From: Roseobacter sp.
GTDB taxonomy: Bacteria > Pseudomonadota > Alphaproteobacteria > Rhodobacterales > Rhodobacteraceae
Assembly: GCF_024639605.1 (NCBI RefSeq)
Contig: NZ_JAHEHZ010000017.1
Span: forward strand, 1 to 35,910
DNA: 35,910 nucleotides
Direction: 5' to 3'
The position numbers and the translations under genes were made by a program. Below, piece after piece: positions 1-8,081 of this stretch (positions within the stretch are counted from its first letter, which is position 1; every line of letters starts with the position of its first letter). The notes beneath the pieces are model-generated. The model was given only the letters and a program-made list of their open reading frames with translations, was not told where the DNA came from and ran no database searches.

Positions 1-264
1 CATCAGACCTTCACTGTCGCCGTTGCCGCGGATATCGACGCGGATGCAGGCATAGCCACGCGCGGCAAACCAGGGGTGGGTCAGCGCATCGCGTGCGCAG
101 GTGCCGTCGCGCTTGCGGTAGGGAAGGTATTCCAGAATAGCCGGAACCGGATCGTCTCCGGCATCGACGGGCCGCCAGACCCGTGCAGAAAGACGGCACC
201 CATCTGACAGGGTGATGCCCATATCGGGCAGCTCTTCGATCTCGCGCTGGATTTTTCCGGTCAT
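1..264 (-). CDS. CocE/NonD-type (X-Pro dipeptidyl-peptidase, S15) hydrolase, N-terminal part only
   Basis: Only the first 88 codons are inside the window; the rest lies beyond the left edge. The start is the ATG whose complement is at 262-264. The visible part contains a D-G-x-x-L-x-A-x-V-W-R-P strand, then L-E-Y-L-P-Y-R-K-R-D, then R-G-Y-A-x-I-x-V-D-I-R-G-x-G-D-S-x-G. This order is typical of the alpha/beta-hydrolase N terminus of CocE/NonD acyl esterases and S15 peptidases. The catalytic Ser is not yet reached, so activity cannot be judged. It lies 45 bp downstream of the glycerate kinase gene on the same strand and may be the last gene of that run. The family call is fairly secure; the substrate is unknown. 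Confidence 0.82.
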   Translation of the reverse strand, partial: MTGKIQREIEELPDMGITLSDGCRLSARVWRPVDAGDDPVPAILEYLPYRKRDGTCARDALTHPWFAARGYACIRVDIRGNGDSEGLM

Positions 265-309
265 GCGCTGACGGTTGCCGGACCGGCGGCTTCTGTCAAG
301 CGCAGGTCG

Positions 310-1419
310 TCATGCTTTTAGAGCGATCACGAGGTCCATCACATTCGTGCCTGTGGGTCCGGTGCGCAGCAAAGCGCCGCGCGCATCGAGCCAGGGGCCT
401 GCGTCGGCGCGGTCCAGGGCGTCTTCGCCTGATGCCTCCCAGGTATCACCGTCGATGATCGCGCCCGCCGCATCGGTGGGCCCGTCGGTGCCGTCGGTGC
501 CTGCAACCAGCACCTGCAGCCCCTGCGTGCCGGCAATGGCGCGCGCGATCAGCAGGGCAAGCGCCTGGTTGCGTCCGCCCTGGCCGGGGTTTTCCGGTAG
601 CACGACGGTGGGCTCGCCGCCGAAAAGATGCAGACCCGGTGCACCGGTTGTCAGGCGCTCTGCGATCTTTGGCGCGATGGTGTTGATGTCATCGTAAAGG
701 GTCTCCGCATCGGTCTGCACCGGCAGGCCACGCTCTGCCGCCGCGGCCGAGACGGCAGCCCGGGCGATGCGGTTGCTTGCCACAATGCGCGGGTAAAATT
801 CAAAGGAAGGGTTTTCCGGCGCGTCTCCGATGCCCGATCCGATCACCGACAGCGCATCGCCCTGCACATCCGAGATCGCCAGCGTGCTTACCCGCGAGCC
901 CTTAAATTCCCGGAGCAAAGCGCCGCCCTTAATGCGGCTCAGCTTTTTGCGGGCGGCGTTCATGGCATGTATGTCCGCGCCTGAGGCCAGCATGTCGCGC
1001 GCCCGCGCGCTCAGGCCTGCCAGATCGAGCCCGTCCACCGGGTCCTCGGCCAGTGCCGAGGCACCACCCGAGACCAGCATCATCAGATGAGTGCCTTGCG
1101 CCATCGCACCTGCGACCTCGCGGATGCGCGCGCCTGCCTTCAGCGAGTTTTCATCCAGAACGGGATGGGCCGCCTCGATGATCTCGGCATGATCGGGGGC
1201 ATCCTCGCTGTGGCCGTATTTGGTCACGATCAGCAGCGGTACCTCGCCGAACTGATCCGCCGCCGCGCGCGCCATGGCAGCGGCGGCTTTGCCCACAGCG
1301 ATGATCTGATCCGGCGCGGGGCAGGGCGTGTCGATCAGCGCGTTTGCCACAGATGTATCGCCGCGTACGGCCCGGACGCCTGCGTCAAAAAGCGCCCGGA
1401 GGAGGTCTTTATTCTGCAT
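310..1419 (-). CDS. Glycerate 2-kinase (DUF4147 + MOFRL domains)
   Basis: A 369-residue protein of the GckA/TtuD family, which phosphorylates D-glycerate to 2-phosphoglycerate in the serine-cycle, tartrate or glyoxylate routes; older annotations call it hydroxypyruvate reductase. The N-terminal DUF4147 domain shows the V-G-K-A-A-x-A-M strand and L-V-S-G-G-A-S-A-L. The C-terminal MOFRL domain shows G-G-x-x-x-V and A-G-T-D-G-T-D-G-P-T-D-A-A-G-A. I prefer the ATG at 1419; a TTG at 1455 in the same frame would add 12 residues but matches the family less well. Neither start has a strong Shine-Dalgarno. It follows dtd by 42 bp on the same strand. The family is clear; the physiological pathway here is not shown by the neighbours. 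Confidence 0.9.
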   Translation of the reverse strand: MQNKDLLRALFDAGVRAVRGDTSVANALIDTPCPAPDQIIAVGKAAAAMARAAADQFGEVPLLIVTKYGHSEDAPDHAEIIEAAHPVLDENSLKAGARIREVAGAMAQGTHLMMLVSGGASALAEDPVDGLDLAGLSARARDMLASGADIHAMNAARKKLSRIKGGALLREFKGSRVSTLAISDVQGDALSVIGSGIGDAPENPSFEFYPRIVASNRIARAAVSAAAAERGLPVQTDAETLYDDINTIAPKIAERLTTGAPGLHLFGGEPTVVLPENPGQGGRNQALALLIARAIAGTQGLQVLVAGTDGTDGPTDAAGAIIDGDTWEASGEDALDRADAGPWLDARGALLRTGPTGTNVMDLVIALKA

Positions 1420-1461
1420 AGCCGGATTTCTGCCTGTGAACGTGACGGCTGACAAGTCTGC

Positions 1462-1908
1462 TCAGGAATTTTCTGTGTCGAGCCAGATGGTGACGGGGCC
1501 GTCATTGACAAGTGCCACTTTCATCTCTGTTCCGAACCGCCCGGTTTCGACAGGAATGTTCAGGTCCCGCAGGCAATCAGCGAACTGCAGATACAGCGTT
1601 TCGGCCTCATCGGGTTTTGCGGCCCCGGAAAAGCCCGGTCTGTTGCCGCGCGAGGTGTCTGCGGCGAGCGTGAACTGGCTTACCACAAGTGCACTGCCAC
1701 CGGTTTGCGTGAGTGAGAAGTTCATCCTGCCCTCCGGGTCCCGAAAGATGCGCAGTTTTGAGATCTTTGCTGCCAGGGCGCGGACCGTGTCAACGTCGTC
1801 GCCGGGCATCGCGCACACAAGAATGAGCATCCCGGGCCCGGTGCGGCCGGTTACTTCGTCGTCAACGGTGACGGAGGCCTCGGTGACCCGTTGCAGCAGG
1901 GCCCTCAT
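1462..1908 (-). CDS. dtd: D-aminoacyl-tRNA deacylase
   Basis: A 148-residue cytoplasmic enzyme that removes D-amino acids (and glycine from tRNA-Ala) from mischarged tRNAs. It begins [13 protein letters not shown], the classic DTD N terminus. It carries the two family signatures: S-Q-F-T-L-A-A-D-T-x-x-G-x-R-P near the middle and N-D-G-P-V-T-I-W-L near the C terminus; the latter holds the Gly-Pro that reads chirality. Length fits the family. Its ATG overlaps the stop of the nitroreductase gene in an ATGA at 1905-1908, so the two are probably translationally coupled. A longer in-frame reading upstream to 2016 only enters the nitroreductase gene and is not used. Confidence 0.95.
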   Translation of the reverse strand: MRALLQRVTEASVTVDDEVTGRTGPGMLILVCAMPGDDVDTVRALAAKISKLRIFRDPEGRMNFSLTQTGGSALVVSQFTLAADTSRGNRPGFSGAAKPDEAETLYLQFADCLRDLNIPVETGRFGTEMKVALVNDGPVTIWLDTENS

Positions 1909-2576
1909 GATCGCAGGTCCAGAATGTCCGCCACCGCGGCCCGTTCGGTTCGAAATCCGTTGGCCGGGTGGTCGGCGTCGGCGTAGCCAAAGGAGATGGC
2001 GCACAGGACCATGCAATCGTCGGGCAGGTCGAAATGTCCGCGCACGAAACCTGCGTAAAAAGCGATGGCCGCCTGGGCAATCGTATCGACCCCGCGGGCG
2101 CGTGCGGCCAGGGTGAAGGCGGTGACGAAGCCACCGCTGTCCATTGCGCCATAGGCGCCGAGTGCGCGCGGGCTCGTGATAATGGCCACGTGCGGCGCGT
2201 CAAAAAGGGAATAATTGCGCATCATCTGTGCCGCCGAGGCTGCCCGGTCGCCTTTCTCAACGCCCACTGCTTCGTAAAGCTGCCAGCCGCAGGCCCGGCG
2301 CCGGTCGCCGTAGATGCCGGGATAGCCGTCGGGCGGATCGAGATCGGGCGCGGGGGTGCCGCCGGCCACCGCTTCCTGGAGGGCATTGCGGAACCGCTCC
2401 GTCGCATCGCCGGTGGTCACCGTGACCTGCCAGGGCTGGGCATTGCACCAGGACGGCACATGGCGCGCAGCATCGATGATCGCCCTGATGTCAGTTGGTG
2501 ACACCGGGTCGGGGCGGAAGGCCCGGCAGGAATAGCGCGCCTGCAAAAGGCCTGTGAGGGTGTCATAGTCGCTCAT
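1905..2576 (-). CDS. Nitroreductase-family FMN oxidoreductase
   Basis: A 223-residue member of the nitroreductase superfamily, flavoenzymes that use NAD(P)H to reduce nitroaromatics, quinones or related acceptors. The N-terminal [12 protein letters not shown] matches the phosphate-binding R-R-S-x-R-x-F segment, and [10 protein letters not shown] fits the P-S-x-x-N-x-Q-P-W FMN-site motif. The [10 protein letters not shown]-x-A-x-G-V-D-T segment is the usual dimer/FMN helix. Its ATG overlaps the stop of the zinc-ribbon gene (ATGA, 2573-2576) and its stop overlaps dtd, so it sits in the middle of a coupled trio. The substrate cannot be inferred. Confidence 0.9.
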   Translation of the reverse strand: MSDYDTLTGLLQARYSCRAFRPDPVSPTDIRAIIDAARHVPSWCNAQPWQVTVTTGDATERFRNALQEAVAGGTPAPDLDPPDGYPGIYGDRRRACGWQLYEAVGVEKGDRAASAAQMMRNYSLFDAPHVAIITSPRALGAYGAMDSGGFVTAFTLAARARGVDTIAQAAIAFYAGFVRGHFDLPDDCMVLCAISFGYADADHPANGFRTERAAVADILDLRS

Positions 2577-3694
2577 TGGTTCATCGCATAGAGATAGCCG
2601 AATACGGCCGCGACAATCGCCCCCGCGATCACCGCAAGCGCGATTTTTATTGTGGACCAGGGCCGCTCGCCCTGCACCTTGCCCGTGCGCCCGTTGACCA
2701 CAAAACGAAAGGTCTCTCCCCGGTATTTATAGGCCGCCAGCCACACCGGCAGCAGCACATGTTTAAAAGTTACATCGCGCACGGTTGTATCCACCGAATG
2801 AATACGCTGGCGGTCACCGCCGATATCAAAGCGGATGTCGCGGGCAATAGTCGCATCCATGACGGCGCGTGCCTCGGCAAAGCCTTCTTCGAGGGTCACT
2901 GCATAGCCTTCGGCGCGAAAGCCGGCGAGGTATTCGGGCGTGTAAGGCTCGAGCGCGGCCAGATCCCAGGGCGCCAGCGCATCGGTGAACCGTTTGGGCA
3001 GGCTGCGCGAGGCCAGCACCAGAACGTCGTCGAAAAAGCGTGCGACGCGGCCGCTGACTGAGCGCCAGAGCACTTTGGCCACCCGCACTTTCTCCGGGCC
3101 CTCTTTGCGCATCACTGTCCGGGTTTCGTAATAGACTGTGCCACGCTCGCCGGTATAGCCCGACGCGGTATCGGCATCGAAGGTCCAGTAGGGGACATAG
3201 ATACCCTGCATTCTGCGCCCCTTACGAGCGTAGTCTTTGAGGCCTGAGGGGGCAAACCACAAAGCGCCGAGCCAGTCGTTCATCGCCGCATGCGCGGTCG
3301 GCTCGTCAAGGCCAAAGGGCAGGACCGCGCGCGGTTTGATATGCCGGTGGGTGCCGGTATCGGCAACTACGGGTGTGGCACAGAAAGGACATTCGGTGGC
3401 GTGTACCTGCGGGTCAAATTCCACTTCGGCCGCGCAGTTGGGGCATTTAGACACCCGGGTAACTTCCATATCCGCCCGCGGCAGGGCATCGCTGAGCGCT
3501 TCCTGAAAATCAAGCTCGCGGATGGTGGCGGCGCGCCAGGGCCCGTGATCGAGAGGTTCGGTATTGCCGCAATGATCGCAGATCATCTGCCCTGCGCCAG
3601 GATCAAAGCGAAGATCGGAGCCGCAGGTATCACAGGGGAAATGATGCTCTGCCTGCGGTGTGACGGGCGCGGGTGGAGGCAGATCAGAAGCCAT
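2573..3694 (-). CDS. Double zinc-ribbon protein with C-terminal membrane anchor (YdjG-like)
   Basis: A 373-residue protein beginning at the ATG ending at 3694; an in-frame extension to 3760 would run into the upstream gene. Two zinc ribbons are visible: C21-x2-C24...C39-x2-C42 (TFIIB-like) and C84-x2-C87...C102-x2-C105. A middle region rich in aromatic residues (P-Y-W-T-F-D-A-D, then T-V-Y-Y-E-T-R-T) is followed by one hydrophobic helix at about 348-370. The architecture, cytosolic zinc ribbons with a membrane tail, resembles YdjG of the Bacillus pspA-ydjGHI membrane-stress operon. It lies 2 bp after the smaller b561 gene and overlaps the nitroreductase by 4 bp. Its role is inferred from the SPFH neighbour (YdjI-like); no enzymatic motif is seen. 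Confidence 0.8.
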   Translation of the reverse strand: MASDLPPPAPVTPQAEHHFPCDTCGSDLRFDPGAGQMICDHCGNTEPLDHGPWRAATIRELDFQEALSDALPRADMEVTRVSKCPNCAAEVEFDPQVHATECPFCATPVVADTGTHRHIKPRAVLPFGLDEPTAHAAMNDWLGALWFAPSGLKDYARKGRRMQGIYVPYWTFDADTASGYTGERGTVYYETRTVMRKEGPEKVRVAKVLWRSVSGRVARFFDDVLVLASRSLPKRFTDALAPWDLAALEPYTPEYLAGFRAEGYAVTLEEGFAEARAVMDATIARDIRFDIGGDRQRIHSVDTTVRDVTFKHVLLPVWLAAYKYRGETFRFVVNGRTGKVQGERPWSTIKIALAVIAGAIVAAVFGYLYAMNQ

Positions 3695-3696
3695 CT

Positions 3697-4113
3697 CTAT
3701 CCTTTCCGCACAGGCAGCATGCGGCGCAGCGCGCCATCGTTCAGCGTCGTGCTGCGCCACAGATTAAAGATGCCGTGCAACAGCCCCGCGCCCAGCAGGG
3801 CGACCAGCAAATTGCGCGGCGAGGGACCTGGCAGGGCATTGCCTGCGGCCGCTGTGAGAACCGCCAGCGCACTCCAGCCAAGCAGGGCATAAAGCGCGCG
3901 ATGCACCCAGGGGTGGGCTGCGCGCAGACCGCCGGTGAGTTTCGGCCCTGGGCCGTTCATCAGGCCGAAAACAAGTGCGAGGCCCGTCATCGCGAGCCCC
4001 GCCAGACCGAAGGCCCAGGACAGCACGGCATGGCTGCTGCCCGCGGCCAGCAGCAGCATCAGCAGGCAGAGCACCGACCAGTGCAGAATTACGGTCAGGG
4101 TGCGGCGGGTCAC
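3697..4113 (-). CDS. Small cytochrome b561-like membrane protein, lacking one axial histidine
   Basis: A 138-residue four-helix membrane protein. I place the start at the GTG ending at 4113, preceded by AAGGAG about eight bases upstream; the longer open frame to 4251 overlaps the neighbouring gene and reads as non-coding. It shares two motifs with the next gene upstream: G-P-G-P-K-L-T-G-x-L-R-x-x-H-x-x-x-H-R, and a C-terminal W-R-x-x-x-L-x-D-x-A-L-R-x-M-x-P. H11, H28 and H113 correspond to heme ligands of the larger copy, but the fourth position (14 residues before H113) is P99. It is therefore probably a diverged tandem duplicate able to hold at most one heme in the usual way. Confidence 0.75.
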   Translation of the reverse strand: MTRRTLTVILHWSVLCLLMLLLAAGSSHAVLSWAFGLAGLAMTGLALVFGLMNGPGPKLTGGLRAAHPWVHRALYALLGWSALAVLTAAAGNALPGPSPRNLLVALLGAGLLHGIFNLWRSTTLNDGALRRMLPVRKG

Positions 4114-4150
4114 CGGGCGGCTCCTTTTTCCTGCGACGGCAGGCTGTGTT

Positions 4151-4684
4151 TCACAGGAACCTGTGAAGCGCGCGCGGCACCATAATGCGCAGGGCATTGT
4201 CGTGCAGACCAAAATGACGCCAGATGTGAAAAAGAGCGTGCCCGGCCACAAGAGCGGCCAGTGTGTAAAACTCGACGGCGTGCACGAAGCCCACCAGATC
4301 GTTGGCGCGGGGCAGGCCCAGAGGTGGTGCGATGGGAACGATGCCGCCGGCCCAAAGCAGCACTGTCGAGGTCAACCCCAGCAAAAATCCTGTCAAGGCC
4401 ACCAGAAACAGCCCCCAGATCAGCGTGCGGTGCATCAGTGAATGGAAAGTGCGCAGCAGCCCCGTGAGCTTTGGTCCCGGGCGCCCGGCAAGGCCGCGTC
4501 GCATGTAGTCGGCCGTCCAGAGCAGCGCAAGGCTGACAAAGATCAGACCGAGGACCGAGTGAAACATAAAAGCTTCCTCGCCCAGCGGGCGGATGTCGTC
4601 GGGCTGTACAAAGGTAAACCAGAGCACGAGCGGCAGCATGCTCCAGTGCAGCCATTTTAACCATGTGCGGCGGTGGTATCTCAA
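4151..4684 (-). CDS. Cytochrome b561-family membrane protein
   Basis: A 177-residue integral membrane protein with four predicted helices. H13 (in L-H-W), H42 (in M-F-H-S-V-L), H135 and H149 fall in the arrangement seen in E. coli CybB, including the 14-residue spacing of the last pair, so two b-type hemes are expected. Family members pass electrons across or within the inner membrane, often from quinol. It sits 59 bp downstream of the SPFH gene and 37 bp upstream of its shorter paralogue on the same strand. The electron donor and acceptor are unknown; the nitroreductase further down is one possible partner, but this is only positional. Confidence 0.83.
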   Translation of the reverse strand: MRYHRRTWLKWLHWSMLPLVLWFTFVQPDDIRPLGEEAFMFHSVLGLIFVSLALLWTADYMRRGLAGRPGPKLTGLLRTFHSLMHRTLIWGLFLVALTGFLLGLTSTVLLWAGGIVPIAPPLGLPRANDLVGFVHAVEFYTLAALVAGHALFHIWRHFGLHDNALRIMVPRALHRFL

Positions 4685-4743
4685 GCGGGCCTCCCGGCAC
4701 GGGGTGGGATCCTTTCATATACGCGCAAGGCAGCGTTTCAGTT

Positions 4744-5853
4744 TCACGCAGGTGGCGGGGGTGGTGGTGGAAGTACGGTAAACAGCTGCGCCAGTTCCGT
4801 CACATCACCTGCGGTCATCCAACCGTCCTGGCCAGGCGTCCAGACCATGGTTTCACGCGTCAGGGCACCATCTGAGGCCATCCGCCCCAGCGATGCCTTG
4901 GAGAACGGACCGCGGGTCTGGCCGTTTTCCGCAATGTGCCAGACATGTTCCACGGGCGGCGGTGGCGGTGGTACTGCCGCGCCGGCGGGACGGGCGCCCC
5001 ACGGGCCGGCCTGCTGCGCCATCGTATGTCCGATCTGCATGCCAAGACCCGCGCCGACACCGGCCTGAATGGCACCTGCTCCGGCACCGTCACGTCCTAG
5101 TGCTTCGGCGGCCTGAAACTGCATGTATTCATTGAGGTTGCCGATAACGCCCATGGAGGAGCGTTTATCCATCACCTCTTCAACTGCGGGTGGCAGTGAT
5201 ATGTTCTCAATATAAAGTTCCGGCATGGCAAGGCCGTATTCGGCGAGTTGCGCGCCGATTTCTTTGCCCACAAGCGTGCTGAGTTCGCGGGTGTTCGCGG
5301 CCATATCCATCACCGGGATGCCGGCGCGGGCAATGGTGCGTGAAAACTCCTGCACGATGATATTGCGGATCTGAAAGCTGATCTCGTCCATCGTGAATTC
5401 CCCATCGGTTCCAACGATTTCCACGAGGAACTTCGCAGGATCCGAGACCCGGATGGAATAGGTGCCAAAGGCCCGCAGACGCACCGGCCCGAATTCCGGA
5501 TCACGGCAGATCACCGGGTTTTTCGTGCCCCACTTCAGATCGTTGAAGCGGGTGGTGTTTACGTAATAGATCTCGGATTTGAACGGGCTGCGGAAACCAT
5601 GATCCCAGTGCTGCAGCGTGGTCATGATCGGCATGTTATTGGTCTCGAGCATGTAAAGACCGGGTGTAAAGACATCTGCCAGTTGTCCTTCATGCACAAA
5701 GACCGCTGCCTGACCTTCGCGCACAGTCAGCTTTGCGCCGTACTTGATCTCATGCCCCTCGCGTTCGAAACGCCAGACCATCGTGTCACGGGTGTTATCC
5801 GTCCAGTGGATGACATCGATGAATTCTCCGGAGAGAAAATCAAAAATACCCAT
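4744..5853 (-). CDS. SPFH-domain protein with C-terminal GYF_2 domain (YdjI-like)
   Basis: A 369-residue cytosolic, membrane-associated scaffold. Residues 1-250 match the SPFH/virion-core-like family: G-Q-A-A-V-F-V-H-E-G, F-T-P-G-L-Y-M-L-E-T-x-N, R-A-F-G-T-Y-S-I-R-V, and L-Y-I-E-N-I-S-L-P-P-x-V. A Gly/Ala-rich stretch (255-293) and six prolines (295-300) link to a GYF_2-type domain at about 304-352 (W-H-I-A-E-N-G-x-x-x-G-P-F, then M-V-W-T-P-G-x-x-G-W). Seven more prolines (362-368) form the C terminus. YdjI of Bacillus, which recruits PspA to membranes, is the closest known role. It lies 47 bp after the DUF2927 gene. No PspA gene is in the window. Confidence 0.88.
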   Translation of the reverse strand: MGIFDFLSGEFIDVIHWTDNTRDTMVWRFEREGHEIKYGAKLTVREGQAAVFVHEGQLADVFTPGLYMLETNNMPIMTTLQHWDHGFRSPFKSEIYYVNTTRFNDLKWGTKNPVICRDPEFGPVRLRAFGTYSIRVSDPAKFLVEIVGTDGEFTMDEISFQIRNIIVQEFSRTIARAGIPVMDMAANTRELSTLVGKEIGAQLAEYGLAMPELYIENISLPPAVEEVMDKRSSMGVIGNLNEYMQFQAAEALGRDGAGAGAIQAGVGAGLGMQIGHTMAQQAGPWGARPAGAAVPPPPPPVEHVWHIAENGQTRGPFSKASLGRMASDGALTRETMVWTPGQDGWMTAGDVTELAQLFTVLPPPPPPPA

Positions 5854-5900
5854 AATGTCAGTCCTTTATATTGTTGTCATCATGTAGTGCATCAGCATTG

Positions 5901-6857
5901 TTAAAGCGGCCCACTGACCAGTTCGCGGGCGATGATGCGGGTGATTGGTGCGGCTTCGTCCTCGCGCATGCCAGGCTTCAGCCGCGGGTCATAGAGCATT
6001 TTCAGCAGCAACTCATCGTGGTTCGTCAGCAGCGCAAATTCGTCGTCGTCGTTAAAGATCGAAGGGCGCGCATCCCGGCTGTCGTTGGCCAGGCCCATCC
6101 CCTGTGCCAGCTCTTCGTGAATACAGCTCAGCCGCAGAAGCCCGGGGTTCTCCGCGCGGATCAGTGCCACGGCGGCCGTATATGTGCTGGCATCCGTTCC
6201 GGCGGCATAGGCTGCAACCGCGCAGTAGGTGTCGCGTGAGAGCGTTCTGAGCGCATCAAGGCTGCTCGCGGTGATGCCAGGAATTCGTGCCGCAGCGGCA
6301 TCGAGGGCGGTACTCCGGTCGTCTTCACTGGCAATCACAATCACAAAATTCGGTCGCCCGAAAAAGCTGATCGGATGGCCGGAAACATCCGAAAGTCTTC
6401 TGGCGTAGTTGCGGATGTTGATGTTGTCAGCTTCGCGCTGGCTGGGCGGGACAGAGGCACCCGAAATGATTTCCATACGGATCGGTGACGACCAGCGGCG
6501 CAAGGGGCTTTCGCCGCCGCGTCCCTGCAGAGCGTTGGCATATTCGTCATAAAAGACGATCCGTTCAAAGTTTTTTGCCAGCGTGTCCGCGGAAAAGGGC
6601 GTGTCCGGGCCACCGCCGTCGTCACGCAGCAGGCCCTGACCCATCTGTGCGGTCTGCACCTGCACCAGATAGCTGCGCAGGGCGGCGCTCTCCTGAGAGG
6701 TTGGCACGATCTGCGGGGCCGGTGCTGCGACAGCGGGCCGGGCGCGGGGCACCGCACTGCTGGTCAGCACGCCCGTCTCACAGGCGGCCAGCGCCAGCAA
6801 TGCGGCACTCACAGTGCACCCGTGCCTCAGCCTGTTGACGGACGCCCTCATGGACAT
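5901..6857 (-). CDS. DUF2927 lipoprotein
   Basis: A 318-residue predicted lipoprotein. The N terminus has basic residues, a hydrophobic stretch and the lipobox L-A-L-A-A-C with the modified cysteine at C26. A Pro/Ala-rich linker (36-52) precedes the DUF2927 domain, which spans about 85-300. Within it H247-E248 lie in C-I-H-E-E-L-A-Q-G-M-G-L-x-N-D, followed by D-E-F-x-L-L-T-N-H-D-E-x-L-L-x-x-L-Y-D-P. The His-Glu helix resembles a zincin (HExx) helix, but no peptidase activity is established to my knowledge. The ATG at 6857 directly abuts the telA stop (TGA-ATG); a second ATG at 6851 is possible. Placement between telA and the SPFH gene suggests a periplasmic partner of the same module. Confidence 0.85.
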   Translation of the reverse strand: MSMRASVNRLRHGCTVSAALLALAACETGVLTSSAVPRARPAVAAPAPQIVPTSQESAALRSYLVQVQTAQMGQGLLRDDGGGPDTPFSADTLAKNFERIVFYDEYANALQGRGGESPLRRWSSPIRMEIISGASVPPSQREADNINIRNYARRLSDVSGHPISFFGRPNFVIVIASEDDRSTALDAAAARIPGITASSLDALRTLSRDTYCAVAAYAAGTDASTYTAAVALIRAENPGLLRLSCIHEELAQGMGLANDSRDARPSIFNDDDEFALLTNHDELLLKMLYDPRLKPGMREDEAAPITRIIARELVSGPL

Positions 6858-8054
6858 TCAGCGCGGTACAGAAGTGCCGGTATTGTCCCCGGTGCCGTCG
6901 CCACGGGCTTTGGCCGAGGCAAGCGTATCGCGCAGCTTTGTCTCCATCTCTTTGAGGTCTTTCTCTGCTGCGGCCCGGCGGGCCTTGCCCTCGTCTGCGA
7001 TCTGCAGCGATTCCTCGATGGTGCCGATCAGATCCGCATTGGCCTGTTTGACGGCCTCGATGTCGAAAACACCGCGTTCCATCTCTTCGCGGATCACCTT
7101 GTTGCTCTCGCGAAGGTTTTTCGCATTGGCTGTCAGCAGCTCATTGGTCAGGTCATTGGCGTCGCGCACCGCCGCTGCGGCCTCGGCAGAGCGCTGGATG
7201 GTGACCGCCTGGGCCAGCTGGGTCTCCCAGAGCGGCACTGTATTCACCAGCGTGGAGTTGATCTTGGTCACCAGCGATTTGTCGTTTTCCTGCACCAGAC
7301 GGATCGAGGGCAGCGACTGCATCGTCACCTGACGGGTCAGTTTCAGATCATGCACCCGGCGTTCAAGGTCATCGCGGGCGGCGCGCAGATCACGCAGTTC
7401 CTGCGCCACCATCACCTGATCTTTCTCAGCGGCGGCCTCGACATCGGCAGCTTTGGCAGGGATCACCGTTTCATCCAGTTCGCGCAGCTTCTCTTCGCCG
7501 GCGGCGATGTAAAGCGCCAGTTCGTCATAGAACTGCAGCGTTTTTTCATACAGCACATCAAGCGATTTAATGTCTTTGAGCAGCGTATGCTCGTGTTTCA
7601 GCAAATCATCGGTGATGCGGTCAATCTGGTCCTGCACCTGCTCGAATTTGGCAGTGAACTGCGCAAAGGGCGCGGCTTTGCCCAGCAGTTTCTCCCACCA
7701 GCTGCGTTTGCGGCGCACGTCGAGCTCGGAGACCGAAAACCCCCGGATCGTCGAGACGATGTTGCGCAGGCTGTCGCCGGCCGGGCCCACGTCTTTGTTG
7801 CGCACACCGCCGAGCATCGCCTGGCTGATTTCCTGCAGCTCGACCTGCGCGCGGCTGCCAAAAGACACGATGGAGTTCGTATCCTCCATGTCGATCTCGT
7901 TCATGCGCTGTCTGATTTCTGCGCTTGCAGGTTCATCCGCATCGGCCAGCGTCACGATGGCATTGGCTTCTGCAGGCACCGGCAGCACGACCGCTGTTAC
8001 TTCTTCGACCTGGGCCAGGGTTTTCTGGGCGCTCGCGCGTGTTGCCTCAGACAT
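6858..8054 (-). CDS. TelA / toxic anion resistance family protein (YaaN-like)
   Basis: A 398-residue, mostly helical cytosolic protein of the TelA family (Bacillus YaaN, YceH). The family is linked to tellurite, antibiotic and envelope-stress tolerance, with no known catalytic function. Recognisable segments are S-I-V-S-F-G, the R-x-x-S-W-W-E-K-L-L-G-K core, L-x-x-D-I-K-x-L-D-x-L-Y-E-K-T, and the C-terminal N-x-x-L-x-x-x-I-x-E-S-L-Q-I-A-D-E-G motif; Glu/Lys/Ala-rich heptads fill the middle. The ATG ending at 8054 lies 27 bp after the XpaC gene, the same pairing as xpaC-yaaN in Bacillus. The end abuts the DUF2927 start. The family is secure; actual tellurite resistance is not implied. Confidence 0.92.
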   Translation of the reverse strand: MSEATRASAQKTLAQVEEVTAVVLPVPAEANAIVTLADADEPASAEIRQRMNEIDMEDTNSIVSFGSRAQVELQEISQAMLGGVRNKDVGPAGDSLRNIVSTIRGFSVSELDVRRKRSWWEKLLGKAAPFAQFTAKFEQVQDQIDRITDDLLKHEHTLLKDIKSLDVLYEKTLQFYDELALYIAAGEEKLRELDETVIPAKAADVEAAAEKDQVMVAQELRDLRAARDDLERRVHDLKLTRQVTMQSLPSIRLVQENDKSLVTKINSTLVNTVPLWETQLAQAVTIQRSAEAAAAVRDANDLTNELLTANAKNLRESNKVIREEMERGVFDIEAVKQANADLIGTIEESLQIADEGKARRAAAEKDLKEMETKLRDTLASAKARGDGTGDNTGTSVPR

Positions 8055-8081
8055 ATCGGGTTCCTTTCGTTGCGGGCGGCG

